NCBI GenBank assembly: GCA_023427285.1
Contig: JAEZBH010000274.1
Location: 1 to 6,556 of the forward strand
Length of the DNA: 6,556 nt
Direction: 5' to 3'
Origin: Pseudomonadota bacterium
GTDB lineage: Bacteria; Pseudomonadota; Alphaproteobacteria; Sphingomonadales; Sphingomonadaceae
Shown: in pieces, positions 1-5,640 of the stretch
Layout: every line of letters starts with the position of its first letter
Numbering within the stretch: position 1 is the stretch's first letter
Notes under the pieces: model-generated
Database searches by the model: none
The model's input: only the letters and a program-made list of their open reading frames with translations
Told to the model about the DNA's origin: nothing
Made by a program: the position numbers and the translations under genes

Positions 1-50
1 ACGTCGTCTGCACCGGCGGCGAGCCGCCTGACACCCACTTCATGTGCTGA
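1..50 (+). CDS. Possible 3' end of an upstream gene (partial, unidentified)
   Basis: Reading codons from base 3 gives an open frame of 15 codons (VVCTGGEPPDTHFMC) ending in TGA at 48-50. Fourteen of the 15 codons end in G or C, as expected of a real gene in this GC-rich genome. The product cannot be identified from so few residues. The call is uncertain because the opposite strand is also open here: an ATG at 44-42 reads to the window edge with similar third-position bias, though I see no ribosome binding site before it. Confidence 0.35.
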   Translation, partial: VVCTGGEPPDTHFMC

Positions 51-100
51 CTAACTAATCCATTTGTTTTACATATACGCATATTCGGGGGAATGCAGCC

Positions 101-109
101 AGAGGGGGG
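101..109 (+). promoter_or_regulatory. Purine-rich ribosome binding site of the secreted protein gene
   Basis: The run AGAGGGGGG ends six bases before the ATG at 116. It supports that ATG over the second in-frame ATG at 122, which would lie further from the site. The AT-rich stretch at about 56-86 probably holds the promoter, but I could not find a convincing pair of -35 and -10 boxes in it. Confidence 0.55.
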
Positions 110-115
110 CAGCAG

Positions 116-1738
116 ATGCGCATGGGGTCCAGACTACTGCTTGTTACAGCGATTGCGGCAATTGCGGGGCCATTACCGGCTCTTGCCAAAAAGCAGGATT
201 TCATAAACTGCGACGGGCTTCAGGCTCCCAAAGCATCGGGCAATGGAATGCGCCCACCGCCGAACACGCCGTACATGTACAACAGCCAGCGCTTTTCAAT
301 TGCAGCATGCGATGCTGCTCTTGCAGATCCACTTCTCCTGCCAAGCCATACGCTGCGGCGCGCCAGTTTGCTGCGCGCCCGTGCAATCGGACACCTGAGC
401 GCAGGCAATGCAGATCAAACGCTGGCAGATATCGACGCCGCGCACGAGGCGACACGGGAGCTTTTCTCCGATCCGATGTTTGCCCGAAGCATGGGGGTTT
501 CCTTCGATCTGGTCCGTGCCGCCGCTTGGCAGCGCAAGGGCGATTTTGCTCGCGCCCGACAGTTGGCACAGGCCGCTGGCGACGCGAGACCCTACAGTGT
601 GTCGGTCCAGAGCCTGGTTGCCAGTTTGCTCGAGGCAACCAGCGGTCCGGGAGAAGATCCATCCCCATATGCCAAGGTGATCCCGCTCAAACCGACCGCC
701 ATTAAGGAAGAATTTTATTGGCTGGTCGAAAAACATCGCTTCAGCCAGGCCCTACAGACTTATCCACGATTGGGTCTGGAGTTTCCCCAGCTGCAACCAG
801 ATCCAAATGGCACACGCCTGATCAACACTAGCGAGAATATCAACACCCTGACCACCAGCATGGTCCTTGCCATGTTCGCAGCCTATGCGCATGCAGCCAC
901 CGGCAACACGGATGCAGCCCAATCGCTTCTCAGCGATACGAAAGCCAAGGTTGAGGCCGCACTTGCCCCGCTTTCTATGTTAGAGCGGGTCGCCTACGCC
1001 AAAAATCTCAATCTATTCGGCGAAAAATTGGCACTTATGGTCAGCGGCCGCATCGATATCACGCAAGGCAAAGCCATCAACGTGGTGAAGTCCCTTGTCG
1101 GCCAGCAGTTACCGGCCACTCCTTTGACGGTTGAACTCTTGACCGCTCTCAAGACCGCCCTTCCCGCCGAGCAGCAGGACCTTGCGCCCGACCCTGCACC
1201 GATGGCCGCAAAGGTTGCTGAGAATGCAAAGGTAAGCGGTCTGGATATCAGCGCACTCAAAAAGCATCTACCGGCGGCCGAATTCAGCAACAACGCTACC
1301 GAATACAAGAAATCGAAGAAATCTATCTTAAATGTTCTTCTTAGCCCATCCAACTACAGGCCGGATGGTTTCCGCTCGAAGGAAGACCCCGAAACGGGCG
1401 TTATCACCGTCGAGTTCATCGGCGGCAGCGCAACGCCCACAACCGTGGATGAGCTGACGCTGCTGCACGCCGCAGATCTGGCACGCCAAAGAGGCAAGAC
1501 CGGCTTCATCATCGTCTCACGCAGCCTGTACGCCCGCACCATGACAACAACGATAAACGGCATGTCCACGTCCTCAGCGCCAGCGGGGTATCAGGCGACA
1601 CTGGACATCCGGCTGATTGATGCGGACAATCTCCCTGCTGATCTTCAACTGGAAGGCGACCGGGTTCTGGATGCAAACAAGGTTTATGGGGCGCTGGCAC
1701 CCATTTATATTTCTCCAGAGGACGCCAGATCCTCATAA
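116..1738 (+). CDS. Secreted helical (TPR-like) protein with C-terminal CC0125/CC1285-like domain, function unknown
   Basis: This 540-residue protein has a clear Sec signal peptide: a basic start (MRMGSR), a hydrophobic core at about residues 7-20, and a likely cleavage site after ALA at 22-24. No lipobox cysteine follows, so it is probably periplasmic or released. Residues about 57-290 are alanine-rich helices with TPR-like spacing, clearest at 61-113 (CDAALADP, then an LRRASLLRARA helix, then an AGNADQTLADIDAA helix), 123-155 and 246-282. Residues about 416-535 look like a separate alpha/beta domain. The pattern GFRSKEDPETG, VEFIGGSAT, DELTLLHAADLA, GFIIVSR resembles the domain of CC0125/CC1285-family lipoproteins; I recognise this by eye and have no search result. 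Mature N-terminal cysteines C32 and C65 could form a disulfide. The stop lies 21 bp before the pentapeptide-repeat gene, so the two are probably co-transcribed. The gene uses more A/T-ending codons than the sulfur genes. No enzymatic function can be assigned. Confidence 0.85.
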   Translation: MRMGSRLLLVTAIAAIAGPLPALAKKQDFINCDGLQAPKASGNGMRPPPNTPYMYNSQRFSIAACDAALADPLLLPSHTLRRASLLRARAIGHLSAGNADQTLADIDAAHEATRELFSDPMFARSMGVSFDLVRAAAWQRKGDFARARQLAQAAGDARPYSVSVQSLVASLLEATSGPGEDPSPYAKVIPLKPTAIKEEFYWLVEKHRFSQALQTYPRLGLEFPQLQPDPNGTRLINTSENINTLTTSMVLAMFAAYAHAATGNTDAAQSLLSDTKAKVEAALAPLSMLERVAYAKNLNLFGEKLALMVSGRIDITQGKAINVVKSLVGQQLPATPLTVELLTALKTALPAEQQDLAPDPAPMAAKVAENAKVSGLDISALKKHLPAAEFSNNATEYKKSKKSILNVLLSPSNYRPDGFRSKEDPETGVITVEFIGGSATPTTVDELTLLHAADLARQRGKTGFIIVSRSLYARTMTTTINGMSTSSAPAGYQATLDIRLIDADNLPADLQLEGDRVLDANKVYGALAPIYISPEDARSS

Positions 1739-1759
1739 AAAAGTCAGTCAAGACGCCCT

Positions 1760-2455
1760 ATGACCAATGATCTCTTCACTGATCGCACTATGCGCGAGCG
1801 CACCCTGTCGCGCGTGGATGTTGCGGCACTGGCGGCATCTGGCCAGCCGCACACGCTCATTGAGTGCGATCTGGAAGAGGCTGCCCTGTCGAAGCTCGAC
1901 CTTGCGGGCTGGACGTTCGAGCGCTGCACCCTGCGCCGGACCAACTTCCTTGAAGCAAGGCTTGAAGGCTCGGTGTGGAAGTCCTGCAGGGGTGCGCTCT
2001 GCGATTTGACCGGCGCGCACCTGACGGAGGCTCGCTTCCAGTCCTGCGACTTCAACAACGCCCTTCTGCGCCGCGCAAAGCTGGGCTCGGCCACGTTTCA
2101 GGGCTGCAAGCTGACGGGCGCGGATCTGACGGACGCCAAGGCGCTGGACACCACGTTTGAGGAAACCCTGCTTATCAACGCCAAGCTTCCATCCTTCTCG
2201 TTCCGCAAGCAGACCCTGCGCCGGGTGGATTTCAGCCAGGCGGACCTGCGCAAATGCGATTTCCGCCAAGCCGTGTTCGAGGAATGCAGCCTGCGCGAGG
2301 CCAGCCTTGGCGGGTGCCGCTTCGACGGCGCTGATCTGCGCGGGGCAGACCTTGGCGGCCTGCGGCTGGTGGATGCGGCGCTGTTTCGCGGCGCAACGAT
2401 TTCGCGGGAGCAGGCAGGGCAACTACTGGCGGAACTTGGCCTCAACGTGCACTAA
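1760..2455 (+). CDS. Pentapeptide-repeat protein, Qnr-like architecture
   Basis: This 231-residue protein is built almost wholly of pentapeptide repeats (A/C-D/N-L/F-x-x) in one nearly unbroken register from about residue 32 to 210. Clear units include CDLEE, ADLTD, ADLRK, CDFRQ and ADLRG. Such repeats fold into a right-handed square beta-helix. In the Qnr/MfpA group the dimeric rod imitates B-form DNA and protects DNA gyrase and topoisomerase IV from inhibitors. The end of the protein, DLRGADLGG followed by a short helix (SREQAGQLLAELGLNV), matches the layout of the Qnr C-terminus, where repeats lead into the dimerisation helix. Length is also close to Qnr (about 215-220). There is no signal peptide, so it is cytoplasmic. 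The ATG at 1760 has only a weak site upstream (AAGAC), which suggests dependence on the gene before it. Gyrase protection is inference; many chromosomal pentapeptide proteins have no known role. Confidence 0.88.
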   Translation: MTNDLFTDRTMRERTLSRVDVAALAASGQPHTLIECDLEEAALSKLDLAGWTFERCTLRRTNFLEARLEGSVWKSCRGALCDLTGAHLTEARFQSCDFNNALLRRAKLGSATFQGCKLTGADLTDAKALDTTFEETLLINAKLPSFSFRKQTLRRVDFSQADLRKCDFRQAVFEECSLREASLGGCRFDGADLRGADLGGLRLVDAALFRGATISREQAGQLLAELGLNVH

Positions 2456-2471
2456 CGCGCTTTGTAATTTT

Positions 2472-2515
2472 ATGCGAGGGTCGCGGACCCTCGCGCTCCC
2501 ATTCGTTCTTCGGGC
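2472..2515 (+). repeat. Intergenic two-part hairpin repeat, copy 1 (possible terminator)
   Basis: A perfect 9-bp stem (GCGAGGGTC at 2474-2482 with GACCCTCGC at 2486-2494) closes a 3-base GCG loop. It is followed by CTCCCATTCGTTCTTCGGG, whose CCC and GGG ends could form a second weak hairpin around a pyrimidine-rich loop. It begins 16 bases after the stop of the pentapeptide-repeat gene. The same arrangement recurs after metC. The position fits a transcription terminator or mRNA 3'-end stabiliser, but there is no uninterrupted T run directly after the first stem. Confidence 0.7.
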
Positions 2516-2548
2516 CGCGTTTCAGGAGCGCGCCGGATGGCAGGATAC

Positions 2549-2570
2549 AGGACAGGGCTCTGTCCTTTAT
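2549..2570. terminator. Terminator-like hairpin between convergent genes
   Basis: A 7-bp stem (AGGACAG at 2549-2555 with CTGTCCT at 2560-2566) encloses a GGCT loop and is followed by TTAT. It lies between the pentapeptide-repeat gene and queF, which point at each other, so it could end transcription from either side. Read on the minus strand, the sequence after the stem (GTATCCTGCC) loosely resembles the segment after the stem in the other repeats, so it may instead be a degenerate fourth copy of that family. Confidence 0.4.
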
Positions 2571-2580
2571 GCCGCCCACG

Positions 2581-2653
2581 TCCCTTTCAAACAAAAGGGA
2601 GGTGCAGGAGGGGAGTAATAGTTTGTGCGCCTACGCGCACGGGACCCTCCTGC
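2581..2653 (-). repeat. Intergenic two-part hairpin repeat, copy 2 (minus strand, enlarged loop)
   Basis: This lies 27 bases beyond the queF stop and reads in the same direction as queF. GCAGGAGGG at 2604-2612 pairs with CCCTCCTGC at 2645-2653 (9 bp). The enclosed 32 bases contain a second perfect hairpin, GTGCGC at 2625-2630 with GCGCAC at 2635-2640. Read on the minus strand, the outer stem is followed by ACCTCCC and then a hairpin TCCCTTT/AAAGGGA (2581-2587 with 2594-2600) around a TGTTTG loop. This is the same order as the copies after the pentapeptide-repeat gene and metC: a stem with AGGAGGG or GAGGG, then CTCCC, a T-rich loop, then GGG. It differs in having a much longer loop in the first stem. 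Confidence 0.6.
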
Positions 2654-2679
2654 GAAAGCAAAATCAGAAACCCAAACCC

Positions 2680-3138
2680 TCAGCCGCGACCGCGATACCC
2701 CGGCACGTTCTGATCCGGCACCCAGACGTCGGCGGGAGCCGGGCCGGTCTGCCAGAACACGTCGATCGGGATGCCGCCGCGCGGATACCAGTAGCCGCCG
2801 ATGCGCAGCCACTTGGGCTTCATCTCGTTGGCCAGACGCTCGGCGATACCCACTGTGCAATCCTCATGGAAGCCGCGATGGTTGCGGAAGCTGTGCAGGA
2901 ACAGCTTCAGCGACTTGCTCTCCACGATGGTCTGGTCCGGCACGTAATCGATCACCAGATGCGCAAAGTCGGGCTGGCCGGTCACCGGGCAGAGCGAGGT
3001 GAATTCCGGGCAGGTGAAGCGCACGAGGTAATTGCGCCCCGGTCGCGGATTCGGCACATAGTCGAGCTGCGCCTCCTCGGGCGAGGTGGGCAGCGGCGTC
3101 TGCTTGCCAAGCTGGGTGTTTTCGAGAGATGTCGTCAT
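2680..3138 (-). CDS. queF: NADPH-dependent 7-cyano-7-deazaguanine reductase QueF
   Basis: QueF reduces the nitrile of preQ0 to the aminomethyl group of preQ1 with two NADPH, a late cytoplasmic step before insertion into tRNA for queuosine. The 152-residue protein is the short, single-domain form (as in Bacillus YkvM) rather than the two-domain E. coli form. The catalytic cysteine that forms the thioimide is C50 in [12 protein letters not shown], and the general acid is D57 in the same motif. The NADPH/substrate signature [14 protein letters not shown] (73-86) and the HED triad of the substrate pocket (91-93) are present. The start is fixed by an in-frame TAA four codons upstream of the ATG. 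The ribosome binding site is weak (CAGG). It is transcribed divergently from sseA and no other queuosine gene is in view, so it appears to stand alone here. No preQ1 riboswitch is visible upstream. Confidence 0.96.
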   Translation of the reverse strand: MTTSLENTQLGKQTPLPTSPEEAQLDYVPNPRPGRNYLVRFTCPEFTSLCPVTGQPDFAHLVIDYVPDQTIVESKSLKLFLHSFRNHRGFHEDCTVGIAERLANEMKPKWLRIGGYWYPRGGIPIDVFWQTGPAPADVWVPDQNVPGYRGRG

Positions 3139-3438
3139 GCCTGACGCTTAATCGCACCCGCGCTTCGGGTCAAATCCCCCTGCCTCATCTGCGCGCCTGA
3201 CTGCCTCTCGTGAACACTGCCTGTGAATTCGGCCAGTTGTGAATTCAGTTTGTCAATCATGTCAAAATGTGAAGTCACACCTGTCGAACGTGTCACCTTA
3301 ATATGAGTCCGCCCGGTGCGGATTGGCTGTATGGATAAGGCGTCAGGTTCGCAGCGCCCCGCACGGCACACGGACCTTGCACACTTTGAAACCGCATAAA
3401 TGCCGAACGCAAAGACAAACGGCATGAGGAGACCCGGC
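3139..3438. promoter_or_regulatory. Divergent control region of queF and sseA with clustered TGT(G/C)AA repeats
   Basis: This 300-bp region has no convincing gene. Between 3222 and 3299 it holds a series of similar short words in the same direction: TGTGAATTC at 3222 and 3238, TGTCAATCA at 3251, TGTCAAAAT at 3260, TGTGAAGTC at 3268, then weaker TGTCGAACG at 3282 and TGTCACC at 3291. TGTGAAGTCACA (3268-3279) is itself an inverted repeat with a 2-base centre. On the minus strand, the 3251 and 3260 words read as two TTGACA hexamers 9 bp apart, each a perfect -35 box for queF, but no good -10 box follows either. TTAATAT at 3298-3304 is the best -10-like word facing sseA. Nearer queF there is a small hairpin ACCCG/CGGGT (3156-3170). 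Confidence 0.45.
3427..3431 (+). promoter_or_regulatory. Ribosome binding site that decides the sseA start
   Basis: AGGAG lies seven bases before the ATG at 3439. In-frame ATGs at 3400 and 3424 have no comparable site, and starting at 3439 gives an N-terminus (MDALVSTEWLA) that begins as SseA proteins usually do. Confidence 0.8.
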
Positions 3439-4278
3439 ATGGACGCTCTGGTTAGCACCGAATGGCTGGCGCAGGAACTTGGCGCCAGCGACCTGCGCAT
3501 CGTGGACGCGAGCTGGCACCTGCCCGCTGCCAACCGCAATCCGCGCGCCGAATTCGAGGCGGCGCACATTCCGGGTGCGGTATTCTTCGACATCGACGAG
3601 ATCTCCGATACATCCAACCCCCTGCCCCACATGCTGCCGTCTCCCGAAAAGTTCGCCAGCCGCGTGCAGGCGCTGGGTCTGGGCGATGGCAGCCGCATCG
3701 TGGTCTATGACAACTCGGACCTGCGCTCGTCCGCCCGCGTGTGGTGGATGATGCGGGTGTTCGGCTCGCATCAGGTCGCCATTCTGGATGGCGGCTTGCA
3801 GAAGTGGCAGGCCGAGGGTCGCCCGGTTGAATCCGGCAAGCCGATTGTGCGCCACCGCCACTTCACGCCGTGGATGGACGCCAAGGCCGTCCGCTCGCTG
3901 GAGCAGATGAAGGCCAACCTCGCCACCAAGGCGGAACAGGTGATCGACGCCCGCGCCGCCAGCCGCTTTGCCGGAGCCGAGCCTGAGCCCCGCCCCGGCC
4001 TGCGCGCGGGCCACATCCCCGGCGCACGCAACCTGCCCTACAAGGAATTGCTGAACGAAGACGGCACCTTCAAGCGCGGCGAGGCCCTGCGCACGGCGTT
4101 CGAGCAGACCGGCCTTGACCTCTCCCGTCCGGTGGTCACCACCTGCGGGTCCGGCGTCACGGCGGCCGTGCTGACTTTTGGCCTGCATCTGCTTGGCCAT
4201 GACAAGGTTGCGCTCTATGACGGGTCATGGACCGAGTGGGGCAGTCAGCCCGACACCCCCGTTGTAACAGGCGCTTGA
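3439..4278 (+). CDS. sseA: 3-mercaptopyruvate sulfurtransferase SseA (two rhodanese domains)
   Basis: The enzyme transfers sulfur from 3-mercaptopyruvate to thiols or cyanide and releases pyruvate, acting in cysteine breakdown and sulfane-sulfur supply in the cytoplasm. From the ATG at 3439 it has 279 residues, the usual length. The N-terminal rhodanese domain (about 4-130) carries VSTEWLA, AHIPGAVFFDID and ILDGGLQKW, and has D91 where an active rhodanese would have cysteine, so this half is structural, as expected. The C-terminal domain (about 140-275) has R176 and R185 (the latter in EPRPGLRAGHIPGA) for the substrate carboxylate, and catalytic C236 in CGSGVTA. That loop distinguishes mercaptopyruvate sulfurtransferases from thiosulfate sulfurtransferases, which usually have a basic residue after CRK/CRxG. 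metC begins 5 bp after the stop. An open frame from 3400 would add 13 residues but lacks a ribosome binding site. Confidence 0.95.
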   Translation: MDALVSTEWLAQELGASDLRIVDASWHLPAANRNPRAEFEAAHIPGAVFFDIDEISDTSNPLPHMLPSPEKFASRVQALGLGDGSRIVVYDNSDLRSSARVWWMMRVFGSHQVAILDGGLQKWQAEGRPVESGKPIVRHRHFTPWMDAKAVRSLEQMKANLATKAEQVIDARAASRFAGAEPEPRPGLRAGHIPGARNLPYKELLNEDGTFKRGEALRTAFEQTGLDLSRPVVTTCGSGVTAAVLTFGLHLLGHDKVALYDGSWTEWGSQPDTPVVTGA

Positions 4279-4283
4279 GACAA

Positions 4284-5495
4284 ATGACCGAGAAGACGGC
4301 AGCACACCGAACCGCAACCAGACTAATCGAGGCCGGGCGTCGCCCGGAGTGGACCCACGGCGTCGTCAACCCGCCCGTGTACCACGCCTCCACCTGCGTA
4401 TTCTCCACGCTGGATGCGTTCGATGCTGCCGTCCGCTCCCCCGATTCCGGGCTCTACTATGGCCGTCGCGGCACCCCCACCCAATGGGCGCTGGAAGAAG
4501 CGCTGACCGAACTGGAGCCGGGCGCTGCCGGCACCAAGATTTTCCCCTCGGGCGTTGCCGCCATCAACACCGCGCTGCTGGCGACCATTCAGGGCAGCGG
4601 CGACCACCTGCTGATGGTGGACAGCGTTTACGAGCCCACCCGCACCTTCTGCGACAAGGTGCTGGCCCCGCTTGGCGTTGAGACCACCTATTACGACCCA
4701 AGCATCGGCACTGGCATTGCCGAGCTGTTCCGCCCCACCACCCGCGCCGTGTTCGTGGAATCGCCGGGCTCGCTCACCTTCGAGGTGCAGGACATCCCCG
4801 CCATTGCCGAGATCGCCCACGCCCGCGGCGCGGCGGTCATCCTCGACAACACGTGGGCAACGCCCCTCTATCTGCAAGCCATGCCGCTGGGCGTGGATAT
4901 GTCCGTGCAGGCGCTCACCAAATACATCGGCGGCCACTCAGACCTGATGATGGGCTCCGTCACCGCCAACGCCCGGTGGCTGCCCGCCATGAAGGCCGCC
5001 ACCTACCGCATGGGCCAATGCGCCTCGCCGGACGATGCCATGCTCGCCCTGCGCGGCCTGCGCACCTTGCAAGTGCGCCTTGAGCGCCATCAGGCAAGCG
5101 GCATCAAGGTGGCCGAATGGCTGGCGCAGCACCCGCTCGTTGAGCGCGTCATTCACCCCGCCCTGCCCGGCTGCCCCGGCCACGAGCTGTGGAAGCGCGA
5201 CTTCAAGGGCGCAACCGGCCTGTTCTCTTTCGTGCTGAACCGGGGCCAGCGTCGCGACCTGCCCGCGCTCGTTGACAACATGCGCTTCTTCAAGAAGGGA
5301 TTCTCATGGGGCGGCTACGAAAGCCTCATTCTGCCGACCGACCCGTCGTCCATCCGCACCGCCACCCGCTGGCACACCAATCACCCCATGCTGCGCCTCC
5401 ACATCGGCCTTGAAGACCCGGACGACCTCATCTCCGACCTCGCGCAAGGACTGGAGCGCTACGCCGCCGCCACGGCTGAAAACCCGATCGCGTAA
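4284..5495 (+). CDS. metC: Cystathionine beta-lyase MetC (PLP-dependent)
   Basis: MetC cleaves cystathionine to homocysteine, pyruvate and ammonia, the penultimate part of methionine synthesis by trans-sulfuration. The 403-residue protein is a full-length Cys/Met-metabolism PLP enzyme of fold type I. Visible features are the phosphate- and neighbour-subunit-binding YYGRRGTPT (58-66), FPSGVAAI (87-94) with the phosphate-binding S-G-V-A turn, D188 in ILDNTWATP for the pyridine nitrogen, and the Schiff-base lysine K213 in QALTKYIGGHSD. The SWGGYESL segment near residue 340 is the form typical of proteobacterial beta-lyases (the MetC group) rather than of cystathionine gamma-synthases, but members of this family are hard to separate by sequence alone. 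The ATG is 5 bp after the sseA stop with only a weak binding site (TTGAGA), so translation is probably coupled to sseA. A two-part hairpin repeat follows the stop. Confidence 0.93.
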   Translation: MTEKTAAHRTATRLIEAGRRPEWTHGVVNPPVYHASTCVFSTLDAFDAAVRSPDSGLYYGRRGTPTQWALEEALTELEPGAAGTKIFPSGVAAINTALLATIQGSGDHLLMVDSVYEPTRTFCDKVLAPLGVETTYYDPSIGTGIAELFRPTTRAVFVESPGSLTFEVQDIPAIAEIAHARGAAVILDNTWATPLYLQAMPLGVDMSVQALTKYIGGHSDLMMGSVTANARWLPAMKAATYRMGQCASPDDAMLALRGLRTLQVRLERHQASGIKVAEWLAQHPLVERVIHPALPGCPGHELWKRDFKGATGLFSFVLNRGQRRDLPALVDNMRFFKKGFSWGGYESLILPTDPSSIRTATRWHTNHPMLRLHIGLEDPDDLISDLAQGLERYAAATAENPIA

Positions 5496-5520
5496 CGGCC
5501 AAACGAAACCGGGATTTATC

Positions 5521-5567
5521 GAAGGAGGGTCGCAGACCCTCCTTCACCTCCCATTTATTTCTCGGGG
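5521..5567 (+). repeat. Intergenic two-part hairpin repeat, copy 3 (probable metC terminator)
   Basis: A perfect 11-bp stem (GAAGGAGGGTC at 5521-5531 with GACCCTCCTTC at 5535-5545) closes a GCA loop. Then comes ACCTCCCATTTATTTCTCGGGG, in which CCC and GGG flank a T-rich loop. Stem core, loop and tail are nearly the same as in copy 1 (GAGGGTC, GC(A/G), GACCCTC, then CTCCCATT and CGGG). It starts 25 bases after the metC stop, and the strong stem should end or protect the sseA-metC transcript. Confidence 0.75.
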
Positions 5568-5590
5568 CGCACTAGACTTTTCCGGGGCGC
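5563..5590 (+). repeat. Direct repeat CGGGGCGC, two copies 20 bp apart
   Basis: CGGGGCGC occurs at 5563-5570 and again at 5583-5590, a spacing of 20 bp or about two helical turns. The pair lies upstream of the RAM-domain gene and directly before its candidate -10 box. The first copy overlaps the end of the metC hairpin repeat. It could be a regulator site or a chance feature of GC-rich DNA. Confidence 0.35.
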
Positions 5591-5613
5591 CAAAACCAAT
5601 ATTAAGCAGTTGG

Positions 5614-5619
5614 TAGAAT
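5614..5619 (+). promoter_or_regulatory. Candidate -10 box of the RAM-domain gene
   Basis: TAGAAT matches TATAAT at five of six positions and lies in a locally AT-rich stretch 21 bases before the start codon. No recognisable -35 box lies 16-18 bp upstream, so an activator or another sigma factor may be needed, or this may not be the promoter. A hairpin repeat separates this gene from metC, which favours a promoter of its own. Confidence 0.3.
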
Positions 5620-5640
5620 TACGCCTCACAGGAGCATCCC

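Noticed and set aside
15..28. GGCGG/CCGCC hairpin as a terminator of the upstream gene
   Set aside because: It lies before the likely stop codon, within the probable coding sequence, and has no T run after it.
1748..2422. Long open frame (about 224 codons) on the minus strand opposite the pentapeptide-repeat gene
   Set aside because: The translation is a regular shadow of the repeats, and the plus-strand frame has the clear A(D/N)LXX register.
3268..3279. TGTGAAGTCACA as a Crp/Fnr binding site
   Set aside because: The half-sites TGTGA and TCACA match Crp, but the centre is 2 bp rather than 6, so a Crp-type dimer could not bind in the usual way. It is kept only as part of the repeat cluster.
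3139..3300. preQ1 riboswitch before queF
   Set aside because: I see no preQ1-I type short hairpin with an A-rich tail and no ribosome-site pseudoknot on the minus strand. Only a 5-bp hairpin (ACCCG/CGGGT) lies near the start.
3400..3438. Start of sseA at the ATG at 3400
   Set aside because: No ribosome binding site precedes it, while AGGAG sits at the right distance from the ATG at 3439, where the family's usual N-terminus begins.
3343..4200. Long open frame (about 285 codons) on the minus strand opposite sseA
   Set aside because: It is a mirror of the G/C-rich third positions of sseA, has repetitive low-complexity content, and no family features. sseA on the plus strand has complete catalytic motifs.
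4323..4937. Open frame of about 204 codons opposite metC
   Set aside because: Glycine- and alanine-rich shadow with no recognisable motif, lying wholly within a well-supported enzyme gene.
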